From Kineosporia corallincola (GTDB lineage Bacteria; Actinomycetota; Actinomycetes; Actinomycetales; Kineosporiaceae), in NCBI RefSeq assembly GCF_018499875.1, contig NZ_JAHBAY010000017.1, positions 1-64,000 of the forward strand: a stretch of 64,000 nt of DNA, read 5' to 3'. Positions 18,533 through 27,329 of the stretch are shown in pieces. Below the pieces are notes generated by a model. That model saw nothing but the letters and a program-made list of their open reading frames with translations. It was not told where the DNA came from and ran no database searches. Position numbers and translations under genes: made by a program. Within the stretch, counting starts at the first letter, position 1; each line of letters starts with the position of its first letter.

Positions 18533-20107
18533 GTGAGAGTCAGGATCATGGCGGCGGTCGTCGCAGCGACGGTAGGGGTGGGGGCGACGGCGGCGGGGGC
18601 GGCGCCGGTCCCGCGGGACCAGAGGGCGGCGGCGTCCACGGCGTCCTCGGTGGACGCCGTGGACGTGGTGGACGCGGCGGTGGACTTCGAGCCGGAACCG
18701 ATCGTCTGGGGCAGGTGCGCCGACGCGGACCTGACGGAGATGGGCGCGCGGTGCGCCTTCGTGAAAGTTCCGCTGGACTACGGGAAACCACGGGGGAAGA
18801 CGATTCAGCTGGCGGTCTCGCGGGTCAGGCACACTGCGAAGAAGAGTGCCTACCAGGGGGTCGTGCTGCTCAACCCGGGCGGGCCGGGGGCTTCCGGGCT
18901 GGGGCTGTCCACGTTCGGTGCGATCTTCGAGGAGAAGGTGTCCGCGGCCTACGACTGGATCGGGTTCGACCCGCGCGGCGTCGGTTCCAGCAGGCCCGCG
19001 CTCAGCTGTGACGGCGACTACTTCTCCTACGACCGGCCGCCGTACGTGCCGGGCAGCCGGGCGGTGGAGAAGGCCTGGCTCGCCCGTGCCCGGGGTTACG
19101 CCGAGGACTGTGCCGAGGCCGGAGGCGAACTGCTGGACCATGTGACGACGGCCGACTCGGCCCGTGACCTGGAGGTGATCCGGAAGGCACTGGGCCGCAA
19201 GAAGATCAACTTCATCGGCCTGTCGTGGGGGTCGTACCTGGGGCAGGTCTACAGCACGATGTATCCGCACCGGATGCGCCGGGCCGTGCTGAACGGCGTG
19301 GTGAATCCGGAAAAGGTCTGGTACCGGTCGAATCTCGACCAGGACCTGGCATTCGACCGGAATCTCGGCGTCTTCTTCGGCTGGGTCGCCGCGCACCACG
19401 GCACCTATCGGCTCGGCAAGACCGCCAAGGCCGTGAGAAAGCGCTACTACCAGCAGGTGAAGGCGCTCGACCGGAAGGCCGCCGGCGGGCAGATCGGTGG
19501 TGACGAGTGGACGGACATCTTCCTCTCCGCCGGGTACGGCACCTCCAGCTGGTCCGATCTCGCCCGGCTGTTCTCCGGCTGGGTGAACAACGGCCACTGG
19601 AAGCCGCTGAAAGCCCGCTTCGACAGCACCTATTCACAGGACGACGGGTCGGACAACGACTACGCCAACTACCTGGCCACCGTCTGCACTGACGCCCCCT
19701 GGCCGCGCGACTGGGCGATCTGGCGGCGGGACAACACCGTCATGCATTCCCGGGCGCCGTTCATGACCTGGTCGAACGCCTGGTACAACGCCCCCTGCCG
19801 GTACTGGGAAGGGCGGGCCGGCACGCGGGTGGACGTGACCGGCAGGCTCTCGTCGTCCATGCTTCTGATCAACGAAACCAGGGACGCCGCAACCCCTTAC
19901 CCGGGCGCGCTCGAGGTGCGCAGCCGGTTCCCGAAGTCGGTGCTGATCGAGGTGACCGGTGGCCTGGCGCACTCCGTCGACCTGCTGAACGACAACGACT
20001 GCGTGGACGGCGTGGTGGACCGCTACCTGCTCACCGGCAAGCTGCCGAAGCGGGTGAAGGGGCGGACGTCGGACAAGCAGTGCGCGGCGCTCGACCTGCC
20101 GGACTGA
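18533..20107 (+). CDS. secreted alpha/beta-hydrolase, S33 tripeptidyl-aminopeptidase type
   Basis: A 524-residue exported peptidase-like hydrolase. Residues 1-23 are a signal peptide (MRVRIMAAVVAATVGVGATA, then AGA before Ala/Pro). The oxyanion region LLNPGGPGASGLG, the nucleophile elbow GLSWGSYLG with Ser231, and the late HSVD histidine match the S33 family of Streptomyces tripeptidyl aminopeptidases (SlpD/Tap). Length fits the family. It starts at a GTG with GGGCGGGCA upstream. Likely removes short peptides from the N-termini of extracellular proteins. Its stop forms a hairpin with that of the convergent rel gene. Confidence 0.88.
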   Translation: MRVRIMAAVVAATVGVGATAAGAAPVPRDQRAAASTASSVDAVDVVDAAVDFEPEPIVWGRCADADLTEMGARCAFVKVPLDYGKPRGKTIQLAVSRVRHTAKKSAYQGVVLLNPGGPGASGLGLSTFGAIFEEKVSAAYDWIGFDPRGVGSSRPALSCDGDYFSYDRPPYVPGSRAVEKAWLARARGYAEDCAEAGGELLDHVTTADSARDLEVIRKALGRKKINFIGLSWGSYLGQVYSTMYPHRMRRAVLNGVVNPEKVWYRSNLDQDLAFDRNLGVFFGWVAAHHGTYRLGKTAKAVRKRYYQQVKALDRKAAGGQIGGDEWTDIFLSAGYGTSSWSDLARLFSGWVNNGHWKPLKARFDSTYSQDDGSDNDYANYLATVCTDAPWPRDWAIWRRDNTVMHSRAPFMTWSNAWYNAPCRYWEGRAGTRVDVTGRLSSSMLLINETRDAATPYPGALEVRSRFPKSVLIEVTGGLAHSVDLLNDNDCVDGVVDRYLLTGKLPKRVKGRTSDKQCAALDLPD

Positions 20108-20119
20108 GCCGAGGGCTCA
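20105..20119. terminator. hairpin formed by two convergent stop codons
   Basis: TGAGCC (20105-20110), loop GAG, GGCTCA (20114-20119). The peptidase TGA is the left end and the rel stop the right end of the stem. Six perfect pairs, no T-tract. Confidence 0.35.
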
Positions 20120-22309
20120 GCGCACCGACGCCGAGCGCACCCCCGGCAGTTCCCGCAGCCGCCCGGCCAGCTGTCCGCGGTTGTCCGGGTGGATCACCTC
20201 GTAGGTCTGGTGCCCGGCGCCGTCCTGGCCGATGTACGAGGTGGAGGCCTCGATGTCGCAACCGGCCTCGGCCAGGGCGATCACCACCCGGGCCACCATG
20301 CCCGGCGTGTTCTCGCAGACCAGCTCGATCACCGACATCTGCGAACCGGCCCGCACCCAGGCCAGTCTCGCGGAGCGGGCCGGGTCCTTGGCCAGGTGGG
20401 CCAGGGCCTGGCGGCAGTCGCCCGCGTGCACCACGACGCCGCGGGTTCGGGACAAAACGCCGAGCAGGCCGTGGCCGGGCACCGCGTGGCAGCACCCGGG
20501 CCAGGTCAGGGCCACACCGGACAGGCCCGGCGCGGCCACCTGCATGGGCGCGACGCCGGGCGGGGAGGGAGCCGGGCCGGGCGGCGTCTCCGCCTCTCCC
20601 GCAGCGGGTTCCGTCAGCGCCGGGATGCTGGCCGTGGGCGGTTCGGGCACCGTGCCGGAGGCCGTCAGGGCCGCCGCGGACAGGGCCCCGGCCAGCATCG
20701 TGACGTCGGCCCGGCCGGCGCCGATCTCCTCGGCCAGCAGGTCGAGGTCGTCCACGTTCGCGGTGCGCAGCAGCACCTCCTCAGCCTGGGCCCGGGACAG
20801 CCGGCGGCGCGAGAGCAGGGTGACCAGGGCGGCCTCACCGGCTGCCCGGTCGCTGTCTCGCCGGGCCCGGGTGTGCCAGGCCCGGATGCGCTGGCGGGCG
20901 CGGGCGGTGACGGTCCACTCCAGCCAGTCCAGCGACGGGCCGGTGGTGCGCCGGGTGATGATCTCGACCGTGTTGCCGCTCACCAGGCGGGTGTTCAGTG
21001 GCACCAGGGCGCCGTTCACCCTCGCCCCGGAGCAGCGGTCGCCGATCTGTGAGTGCACGGCGTAGGCGAAGTCCACCACCGACGCCCCGACCGGCAGCGA
21101 GTGCACGTCGCCCTGCGGGGTGAGCACCCAGATCTCCTGCGACTGGAGCTCGCCGGCGACGGCGGTGAGGTACTCGCTGTCTTCGGCGTCGTGCCAGGCC
21201 AGCACGCGCGAGAGCCACTGCGGCTCGGTGCCCGTGCCCTGCTTGTAGGCGTGGTGGGCGGCGCTGCCGTGCTCGGCCTCGGCGTGCATGCGCCGGGTGC
21301 GCACCTGCACCTCGACCATGCGCCCACGCAGCAGCACCGTGGTGTGCAGCGACCGGTAGGCGTTGAACTTGGGCCGCGCGATGTAGTCCTTGAAGCGGTC
21401 CGGCACGGGTTCCCAGAGGGCGTGCACCAGGCCGAGCACGCGGTAGCAGTCCTCCACGTCGTCCACCACCACGCGCACGCCGATCAGGTCGTGCAGGCTC
21501 TCCAGGTCACGCCCGGCGTCGGCGGTCTTGCGGTAGATGCTCCACAGGTGCTTGATCCGGCCGGTGATCTCGTGCGGCCGGTCGCCGTCGTGGGCGTCCA
21601 GGTGGTCGCCGAGGCGCGACATCGCCTCGCGCAGCGTGAGTTCCAGGTAGGGGCGGTCTTTCAGGTCGGCGATCAGCTCGAGGTACTCGTCCGGGTGGGC
21701 CACGGCGAAGGCCCTGTCCTCCAGCTCGGCCTTCATCAGGGCGAAGCCCAGCCGGTGTGCCAGCGGCCCGTGGATGGCCAGCGACTCGCGGCCGATCCGG
21801 GCGGCCTTGGCCGAGGGCAGCGAGCCGATGGTGCGCAGGTTGTGCAGCCGGTCGGCGAGCTTGATCGTGACCACCCGGGGGTCGGCGGCCAGCGCCACGA
21901 ACAGCTTGCGCAGCCGGGACGCCTCCACCCGGTCGGGGTCGTCGCCGCGCACGGCGGCGACCTTCGTCGCGCCGTCGACCAGCAGGGCCACCTGAGGGCC
22001 GAACTCGCGGTCGACGTCTTCGAGCGTCACCCAGGTGTCCTCGACCGTGTCGTGCAGCACGGCACCGATCACGGTGGCGGGCTCGGCACCCAGCTCGGCC
22101 ACGATCTTCGCGACGGCCAGGGGATGGGTGATGTAGGGCTCGCCGCTCTTGCGGTTCTGCCCGGTGTGCGCCTCGATCCCGTAGACGACGGCCTTGCGCA
22201 GCTGCGCCCGGTCCGGCTCGTCCCAGGCCGTGACGGCTGCCTCGAGCTCGGCGACGGCGGTGTCGACGTACGGGTCGGCGTACCGCTCGGGGCTCGGGTC
22301 GGGGCTCAC
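20117..22309 (-). CDS. rel: bifunctional (p)ppGpp synthetase/hydrolase, RelA/SpoT family
   Basis: A 730-residue alarmone enzyme. Order: HD hydrolase domain (THPLAVAKIVAEL, then VLHDTVED), residues ~45-190; synthetase domain with RFKDYIARPKFNAYRSLHT, residues ~230-345; TGS domain (~385-445); and a C-terminal ACT domain (~655-730). The synthetase loop reads RFKD, the RXKD form of bifunctional enzymes, rather than the EXDD of synthetase-only RelA, and the HD metal residues are intact. A Pro/Ala-rich insert of ~40 residues (PEPPTASIPALTEP region) separates the helical domain from ACT. It is slightly short for actinobacterial Rel (750-850), and it is not next to apt or secDF, so it could be a second copy. 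GTG start at 22309; no strong ribosome site. Confidence 0.92.
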   Translation of the reverse strand: MSPDPSPERYADPYVDTAVAELEAAVTAWDEPDRAQLRKAVVYGIEAHTGQNRKSGEPYITHPLAVAKIVAELGAEPATVIGAVLHDTVEDTWVTLEDVDREFGPQVALLVDGATKVAAVRGDDPDRVEASRLRKLFVALAADPRVVTIKLADRLHNLRTIGSLPSAKAARIGRESLAIHGPLAHRLGFALMKAELEDRAFAVAHPDEYLELIADLKDRPYLELTLREAMSRLGDHLDAHDGDRPHEITGRIKHLWSIYRKTADAGRDLESLHDLIGVRVVVDDVEDCYRVLGLVHALWEPVPDRFKDYIARPKFNAYRSLHTTVLLRGRMVEVQVRTRRMHAEAEHGSAAHHAYKQGTGTEPQWLSRVLAWHDAEDSEYLTAVAGELQSQEIWVLTPQGDVHSLPVGASVVDFAYAVHSQIGDRCSGARVNGALVPLNTRLVSGNTVEIITRRTTGPSLDWLEWTVTARARQRIRAWHTRARRDSDRAAGEAALVTLLSRRRLSRAQAEEVLLRTANVDDLDLLAEEIGAGRADVTMLAGALSAAALTASGTVPEPPTASIPALTEPAAGEAETPPGPAPSPPGVAPMQVAAPGLSGVALTWPGCCHAVPGHGLLGVLSRTRGVVVHAGDCRQALAHLAKDPARSARLAWVRAGSQMSVIELVCENTPGMVARVVIALAEAGCDIEASTSYIGQDGAGHQTYEVIHPDNRGQLAGRLRELPGVRSASVR

Positions 22310-22582
22310 GGGAGGTCAGATCGGCAGCTGACCCGGTCGGGTGAAGCTGCCGGCGGTGTGAGGTGCGTTCCGTTCGTGCCACGGACCGGGCGTCGGGAGG
22401 GGACCCGGAGCATGACCATGCGGTTCCACCCTTCATGTCGTCTCGCCTGCGCGGCCTTCGTCGTCCCCCATCTTGCCTCCTGCCCGCCGGCCTGGTGAAC
22501 CTGGGCACTGTGGGGCGAGTGGTGCTGTCCGGCGTCCTGATCTGAGGGGATGACGGGCCCCGGTCCGGCATAATCACCCCGT

Positions 22583-23044
22583 GTGACCCAGCGGGTACGG
22601 ACAGCCTTCGCGGTGATCGCCGGTCTGGTGGTCGTCGGCTGCTGTGCGGGACTGGTCGTGATGATCGAGCGCGGCCACGACCCGGCGCAGACGGCGAGCG
22701 TGGTGCAGGGCTACGTCGCGCCGATCGCGGTGGCCGTCTCCCTGCTCGGCGCGCTCGCCACCTGGTGGCTCTCGCAGCGGCAGGGCGTGGCGGCACCGGG
22801 TGCCCTCGACGCGGCGGCCGGGCAGCTGCGCGGCCGGTTGCGCCAGGCCTGGCGCCGGGAGGCCCGGGCCCGCGGCATCGAGCTGCCCGCCCCGGTCACC
22901 GTGCGGTGGCGGTGGGCGGACGGCGACCTGGCCGGCCCCCGCGAGGAGATCGCCGTCCCGGCGCCGCCCGGCCTGCGACCGGTGACGCTGGGCTCGCCCG
23001 GTGTCCTCCTCGACGAGGGCTCGGTGACCTCGCTGCACGACTAG
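22583..23044 (+). CDS. N-terminal part of membrane NACHT NTPase, cut by amber codon
   Basis: GTG at 22583. The 153 residues hold two hydrophobic helices (AFAVIAGLVVVGCCAGLVVM and the APIAVAVSLLGALATWWL stretch), then a cytoplasmic linker with RWRWADGDL. The frame ends at TAG 23042-23044 and then continues in the very same frame as LYVRLPHGRLVVLGAAGAGKT (Walker A at the end). Actinobacterial NACHT proteins normally have TM helices, this linker and the NTPase domain in one chain, so this is the front of an interrupted gene. Confidence 0.7.
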   Translation: MTQRVRTAFAVIAGLVVVGCCAGLVVMIERGHDPAQTASVVQGYVAPIAVAVSLLGALATWWLSQRQGVAAPGALDAAAGQLRGRLRQAWRREARARGIELPAPVTVRWRWADGDLAGPREEIAVPAPPGLRPVTLGSPGVLLDEGSVTSLHD

Positions 23045-23050
23045 CTCTAC

Positions 23051-24910
23051 GTGCGGCTGCCGCACGGCCGTCTGGTGGTGCTGGGGGCGGCCGGCGCGGG
23101 CAAGACGGCGGCCATGATCCTGCTCCTGCTCGCGAGTCTGATGGAGGACGACGAAGAGCCCGTGCCGGTCTGGCTCACGCTCAGCAGCTGGGACCCGCAC
23201 CGCACCCCGCTGCTGGCCTGGGTGCGCGGTGTGATGGCCCGCGACCACCGGTTCCTGCTCGCCGCCGAGTACGGGCCGGACGCGATCGGCGCCCTGCTGG
23301 AGAGCGAGCGGGTGGCCCTGTTCCTCGACGGGCTGGACGAGATGCCGGCCGCCGCCCGGGCGGTGGCGCTGCGCCGCCTGGACGCCGAGGGCGGGCAGCT
23401 GCGGATCGTGGTCAGCAGCCGGCCGCAGGAGTACCGGGAGGCCGCGGCGTCCGGGCACTGGCACAACGCGGCGGTGGTCGAGCTGCTGCCGCCCTCGCCC
23501 CCGGTGATCGCCGACTACCTGCTGCGCGACCAGCGCGACCAGGTGGCGCAGTGGCGTGACCTGGTCGGTCACCTGGTCGAGAACCCTGGCGGCGCACTGG
23601 CTCTCACGCTGAACTCGCCGCTCACCCTGTCACTGGCGCGGATCGGCTACCGGGGCCGGTCGCCGGCCGAGCTGACCGAGCCGGGCCGCTTCGACGGCCC
23701 GGAACACCTGCGCCGTCATCTGCTGGCCCGCTACCTCGAGACGGCCTACCCCGACCCGGCGGAACGCGAGCGGGCGGTGACCTGGCTGGCCTGGACCGCC
23801 CACCAGATGCGCGACGCCCGCACGCTGCCCTGGTGGAAGGTGCCGGGCTGGATCCCCCGCCGGCAGCGCAGCCTGGCCGTCGCCCTCGGGTTCGGGCCGC
23901 CGACCGGGGTGCTGACCGGCCTGGCGGACTGGGCCGGCCAGGGGTTCGAGGCCTCGCCCCGGCCGGTGCTGATCGCCCTCGGCGTGAGTGTGCTCGGCGG
24001 GCTGCTGTACGGGTTCCTGGCCTCGGTGCCGGAGCTGCGCACCGGCTCGGTGAGCGAGCCGCAGTCGATGGTGGTGCGCGGGCCGGGCCGGGACGACCTG
24101 GCCGGTCTGCTGCGCTCGGCCCCGGCGGTGGTCGTGCCCGCCCTGCTGACCGGGCTGCTGCTGTTCGTGCGCGCGGATCTGCCGGTGCTGAACACGTTTC
24201 CGGCCCTCTTCGACGGGCTGCTGTACGGCACGCTGGCCGGGTTCGGGGCCGGGGCCAGCGTCGGGGTGCTCCAGCTGTGGCGCACCCCGCTCTCGCAGTT
24301 GCCGGCCGCCGGCGCCCGGGGCAGCAGCGACCAGGCCTGGCGCTCGGCCGTGGCCGGCGGCCTGATCACCCTGGCCGCCTCCGGTCTCACCGCGGCGGCC
24401 TGCGTGCTGCTGGGCAGCGGGAACCCCACCGGGCCCGGTCATGCCGTGGCCACGGCACTGATCGCCGGGGCGATGGCGTTCACCGCGATGAGCCTGGTGT
24501 TCAGTCTCGCGGCGGGTCTCACGGTGGGCCTGACCGCCGTGGTCGGCTCGCTGCTGATTCTCGGGGCGGGCAGTGCCCCGGCCGCCGTTCTGGCGTCGGC
24601 CCTGTTCAGCGGGCTGGGCTATGCGATTCACGCCGGGCCGTCGGTGCACCTGCTGGCGGGCGAGATGGTGCTGCGGGTCAAGGGTCTCGGCCGGGTCCGG
24701 TTCGCCGGCCTGTTCGCCGACGCCCACGACCGGCAGGTGCTGCGGCAGGTCGGCATGCTGTACGAGTTCCGGCACGCCGAGCTCCAGGACCACCTGGCCC
24801 AGCAGGGGGCGCTGCTGCTCAGATCGGGGCGGCGTGAGTCTGGGTCACCGTCAGCCGGCTCGTCGAGGTGTTCAGCGGCCAGGCCATCGGCTGGTAGCCG
24901 GTCATCGTGA
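23051..24910 (+). CDS. C-terminal part of NACHT NTPase with multi-TM domain
   Basis: Open from codon 23045, with a possible GTG restart at 23051. Walker A is GAAGAGKT right after the amber codon, Walker B is ALFLDGLDEMP, and a sensor-type RIVVSSRPQEYRE follows, as in STAND/NACHT NTPases. From about residue 270 come six to eight hydrophobic helices, ending in LYEFRHAELQDHLA, the usual end of this family. The final ~25 residues overlap the convergent gene and look unconserved. NACHT proteins include phage-defence sensors, but no defence partner is evident here. Whether it is expressed depends on readthrough or restart. Confidence 0.75.
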   Translation: MRLPHGRLVVLGAAGAGKTAAMILLLLASLMEDDEEPVPVWLTLSSWDPHRTPLLAWVRGVMARDHRFLLAAEYGPDAIGALLESERVALFLDGLDEMPAAARAVALRRLDAEGGQLRIVVSSRPQEYREAAASGHWHNAAVVELLPPSPPVIADYLLRDQRDQVAQWRDLVGHLVENPGGALALTLNSPLTLSLARIGYRGRSPAELTEPGRFDGPEHLRRHLLARYLETAYPDPAERERAVTWLAWTAHQMRDARTLPWWKVPGWIPRRQRSLAVALGFGPPTGVLTGLADWAGQGFEASPRPVLIALGVSVLGGLLYGFLASVPELRTGSVSEPQSMVVRGPGRDDLAGLLRSAPAVVVPALLTGLLLFVRADLPVLNTFPALFDGLLYGTLAGFGAGASVGVLQLWRTPLSQLPAAGARGSSDQAWRSAVAGGLITLAASGLTAAACVLLGSGNPTGPGHAVATALIAGAMAFTAMSLVFSLAAGLTVGLTAVVGSLLILGAGSAPAAVLASALFSGLGYAIHAGPSVHLLAGEMVLRVKGLGRVRFAGLFADAHDRQVLRQVGMLYEFRHAELQDHLAQQGALLLRSGRRESGSPSAGSSRCSAARPSAGSRSS

Positions 24911-25349
24911 CCTGGAGCGTCTCGAAGTCCTCGTGTGTGGAGAGCGCGCCGACGGCGCTGAGCACCACATTCAGTACCAGGACGGCGGTCGGCTCGGAGA
25001 CCTCCTCCAGGTCGACGATGACCATCGGGTGCATCTTCGACACCGGCACCCGGTCGACCTTGAGCTTGATGTTGCGCGACGGCCAGGTCGCGTCCGGCCG
25101 GAAACCGTTGGCCAGCACCTCGTAATCGAAGTTGCGGTGCGCGGCCAGCGACGACACCACCCCGCGCACCAGGTTCGCCAGTACGTTGCGGTGGCCGATG
25201 TCGAGCGTCTCCCACTCGACCAGAATGCGCCTCGCGCCCTTGTCACCCGTCACCCCCGGAAGGTCGGCGTGCGGCGGCGGGACTTGAGCGGAACGGGTGA
25301 GCGGCGGGCCGCGCGGCCCGCCGTCCCGTGCCGTTCCCTGGGCCGTCAC
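24819..25349 (-). CDS. hypothetical protein
   Basis: Up to 176 residues. The GTG at 25349 overlaps the DoxX stop by four bases (GTGA), which supports coupling; a second start, GTG at 25253, would give 144 residues and skip a low-complexity Pro/Arg-rich leader. The body is a mixed alpha/beta sequence (ILVEWETLDIGHRNVLANL, then LVLNVVLSAVGALSTHEDF) with no membrane helix or recognised motif. Its 3' end overlaps the NACHT gene on the other strand by ~90 bases. Function unknown; linked to DoxX by the operon. Confidence 0.65.
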   Translation of the reverse strand: MTAQGTARDGGPRGPPLTRSAQVPPPHADLPGVTGDKGARRILVEWETLDIGHRNVLANLVRGVVSSLAAHRNFDYEVLANGFRPDATWPSRNIKLKVDRVPVSKMHPMVIVDLEEVSEPTAVLVLNVVLSAVGALSTHEDFETLQVTMTGYQPMAWPLNTSTSRLTVTQTHAAPI

Positions 25350-25951
25350 CTCAGCCAGGGGTTGCCCCGCACCACCGGCAGGGACTGCCAGATCCGGCCC
25401 AGGCCCCAGGTGTTGCCGGCCTGGGTGAGGGCGGCGACGATCAGGACCAGGGCGTAGACGATGTGGTAGTCGATCAGCGGGTTGGTCGAGCCGCTCGGCT
25501 CACCGGCACTGGTGGTCTGGGCCAGCGGCCATTCGGCGGCCCACATCAGCAGCATCATCGCGGTGCCGCTGCCGGCCGCGATCCGCAGGGCGACGCCGGT
25601 GACGGCGGCCACCCCGATCGCACCGAGGCCGAGCATGAACAGCCAGTTCGCCCAGGTCGCGCCGGCCCAGTCGTGGAACAGCGACTCGAACGGGCCGACC
25701 GCCACCCCGGACAGGAAGCCCTTGGTCGGGGAACCACCGTTGACCCAGGCCTTTTCGCCGACGGTGGAGTAGTGCAGGCCGAACAGCTTGTCGAGGCAGG
25801 CCCACAGGAAGACGAACCCGACACAGATTCTCAGTACGGCCAGCAACCGGGCGCCGGTGGTGGTGATCACCGTTGCCGGGGAGCTGGTTTCGGCGTGGCC
25901 GGCCGGGGGACGCTCGGGGTGGGCCCGTGGGGTGGACGGCTGCGGTGCCAT
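25346..25951 (-). CDS. DoxX-family membrane protein
   Basis: A 201-residue protein with four hydrophobic helices: VLRICVGFVFLWACLDKLFG, a second near WLFMLGLGAIGVAAV, a third near GSGTAMMLLMWAAEWPLA, and a last one at YALVLIVAALTQAG. The first helix has the DoxX signature. DoxX-like proteins form membrane complexes linked to quinone or thiosulfate redox and oxidative stress. GAGGAGAG precedes the ATG. The palindrome GGGGCAAAGGCCCC lies ~90 bases upstream, between this gene and a divergent Usp gene. Confidence 0.85.
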   Translation of the reverse strand: MAPQPSTPRAHPERPPAGHAETSSPATVITTTGARLLAVLRICVGFVFLWACLDKLFGLHYSTVGEKAWVNGGSPTKGFLSGVAVGPFESLFHDWAGATWANWLFMLGLGAIGVAAVTGVALRIAAGSGTAMMLLMWAAEWPLAQTTSAGEPSGSTNPLIDYHIVYALVLIVAALTQAGNTWGLGRIWQSLPVVRGNPWLR

Positions 25952-26039
25952 GATCGATCTCTCCTCGTCGAGTGGTTCTCGATGGCTGGTGCGCGGTGCC
26001 GGACAACGTCATGCTCGCCCCGCCCCGGGCGTCCCGAAA

Positions 26040-26053
26040 GGGGCAAAGGCCCC
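26040..26053. promoter_or_regulatory. DevR/DosR-like box, copy 1
   Basis: GGGGC-AAAG-GCCCC is a perfect 5-4-5 inverted repeat in the doxX/usp divergent spacer. It has the spacing of the DevR box (GGGAC-N4-GTCCC) with one change per arm. Confidence 0.45.
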
Positions 26054-26228
26054 ATGTCGCGCCGGTCGGTGCGGTTGTTCCGGGGACGCCGTGAGCGGCG
26101 AAAGTTCTTACCTCGCCGATGATGTGGGTCACCTTCCGGGTGGTCCGGACCGACGGGACGTTCAGCCCTGACCTGACCGGAACCGGCGCGCGAGACTCGG
26201 AGCAGGAATATCCACGAGGAGATGCGCG

Positions 26229-27221
26229 ATGACGCAGGACGTCGAGCAGAGCGGGCCGGGGCAGCCACGTGGTGGATCCGACGGGGTGCTGCTGGGTTTC
26301 GACGCGGGATGGGACAGTCCGAGGCCGTTGCGGATCGCGGCCGACGAGGCGGCGGCCCGGCAGGGCCGGCTGGTGGTGATCACCGTGGCCGCGCCCGGGC
26401 CGGTGGGCCGGGCCACGCCGCACGATCCGGATGTGCACCGGGGTCAGCGGGCGGCCGCCCGCGCCGCGCGGGTGCGGCATCCCGGCCTGCCGATCTCGAC
26501 CGTGCACCTGCACGATGGTGAGGTGTCGCGGAGTGAGCCACTTTTCGCCGGTGCCGCCCGGCTGGTGCTGGGCCGCACCGGTCAGCGGGGCGGGCTGTTC
26601 GGGAACGACCCGGCCGGGCGCCTGCTGATCCGGGCGGTCAGCTGCCCGACCCTGGTGGTGCCCGCGCACCGGCCGGGGCCGCGGCCGGCGCTGCCGGTGC
26701 GCGACGCCGAGATCGGTGAGTGGGGGCCGGTGCTGGCCGCGGTGCCGGACGGCGAGCGCGGTGCCGAGGTGATCCGGGTGGCCGAGGAGGAACGGCAGCG
26801 TCGCGGTTGCGAGCTGCACCTGCTGCACGCCTTCGACCAGCTGCCGGGTGAAAGCCGTTCCCAGGCCCTGCATCGCGCGGCCGACGCGATGACGGCGCTG
26901 ACCGAGGAGGCCGGGCTGGGGCCGGGCTCGGCCTGGTGCGTCATCCTGACCCGGCAGTCCCCGTCGGAGGCGGTGCTGGAGCGGGCGGGGGCCGCCGGCC
27001 TGGTGGTGCTGGCCGGTGCCGGTGGCACGGACGGTGAGCCCGGGGGTTCCCGGCTGGTGCGGGATCTGCTGGACCGGTACACGTGCCCGGTGGTGCTGCT
27101 GCCGGCCCGGCGCCGTCCACCGATTGATGATCCCGCCGGGGCCCGGCACACGCGGGACTCCGTGCCAGGATGCGGGCGGGGCACCCGCCGGCCCGAACGG
27201 ACGGCGGCAGCCACCCGCTGA
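26229..27221 (+). CDS. universal stress protein, tandem domains
   Basis: A 330-residue protein with two Usp-like halves. The first runs from VLLGFDAGWDS to SCPTLVVPAH, the second from PVLAAVPDGERGAEVI to TCPVVLLPAR. The ATP-loop GxxGxxxxxxxxxG(S/T) is degenerate in both (GRTGQRGGLFGND; GAGGTDGEPGGSR), so binding may be weak. GAGGAG precedes the ATG. The tail of ~35 residues after VVLLPARRR is Arg/Pro rich. It is divergent from doxX across the DevR-like box and followed by another Usp gene, a layout common in dormancy regulons. Confidence 0.78.
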   Translation: MTQDVEQSGPGQPRGGSDGVLLGFDAGWDSPRPLRIAADEAAARQGRLVVITVAAPGPVGRATPHDPDVHRGQRAAARAARVRHPGLPISTVHLHDGEVSRSEPLFAGAARLVLGRTGQRGGLFGNDPAGRLLIRAVSCPTLVVPAHRPGPRPALPVRDAEIGEWGPVLAAVPDGERGAEVIRVAEEERQRRGCELHLLHAFDQLPGESRSQALHRAADAMTALTEEAGLGPGSAWCVILTRQSPSEAVLERAGAAGLVVLAGAGGTDGEPGGSRLVRDLLDRYTCPVVLLPARRRPPIDDPAGARHTRDSVPGCGRGTRRPERTAAATR

Positions 27222-27247
27222 CGGTGCACGTCATCGCGACCTCCGGC

Positions 27248-27261
27248 GGGACGTTGGCCTC
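27248..27261. promoter_or_regulatory. DevR/DosR-like box, copy 2 (weak)
   Basis: GGGAC-GTTG-GCCTC, 69 bases before the Usp ATG at 27330. The left arm is the exact DevR half-site; the right arm is imperfect. Confidence 0.3.
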
Positions 27262-27329
27262 TGCCGGCGCGGGACCGCCGGGCGGAGGCTGAAGGTGTTC
27301 ATGGCAGAGCACATCTGGAGGAGATGACG

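Noticed and set aside
22363-22545. Plus-strand 60-codon ORF between rel and the NACHT gene
   Set aside because: No similarity, poor start context, and low-quality composition.
23042-23044. Pyrrolysine or programmed readthrough at the NACHT amber codon
   Set aside because: No supporting element was seen and no suppressor tRNA gene is in the window; kept as possible but simple mutation is more likely.
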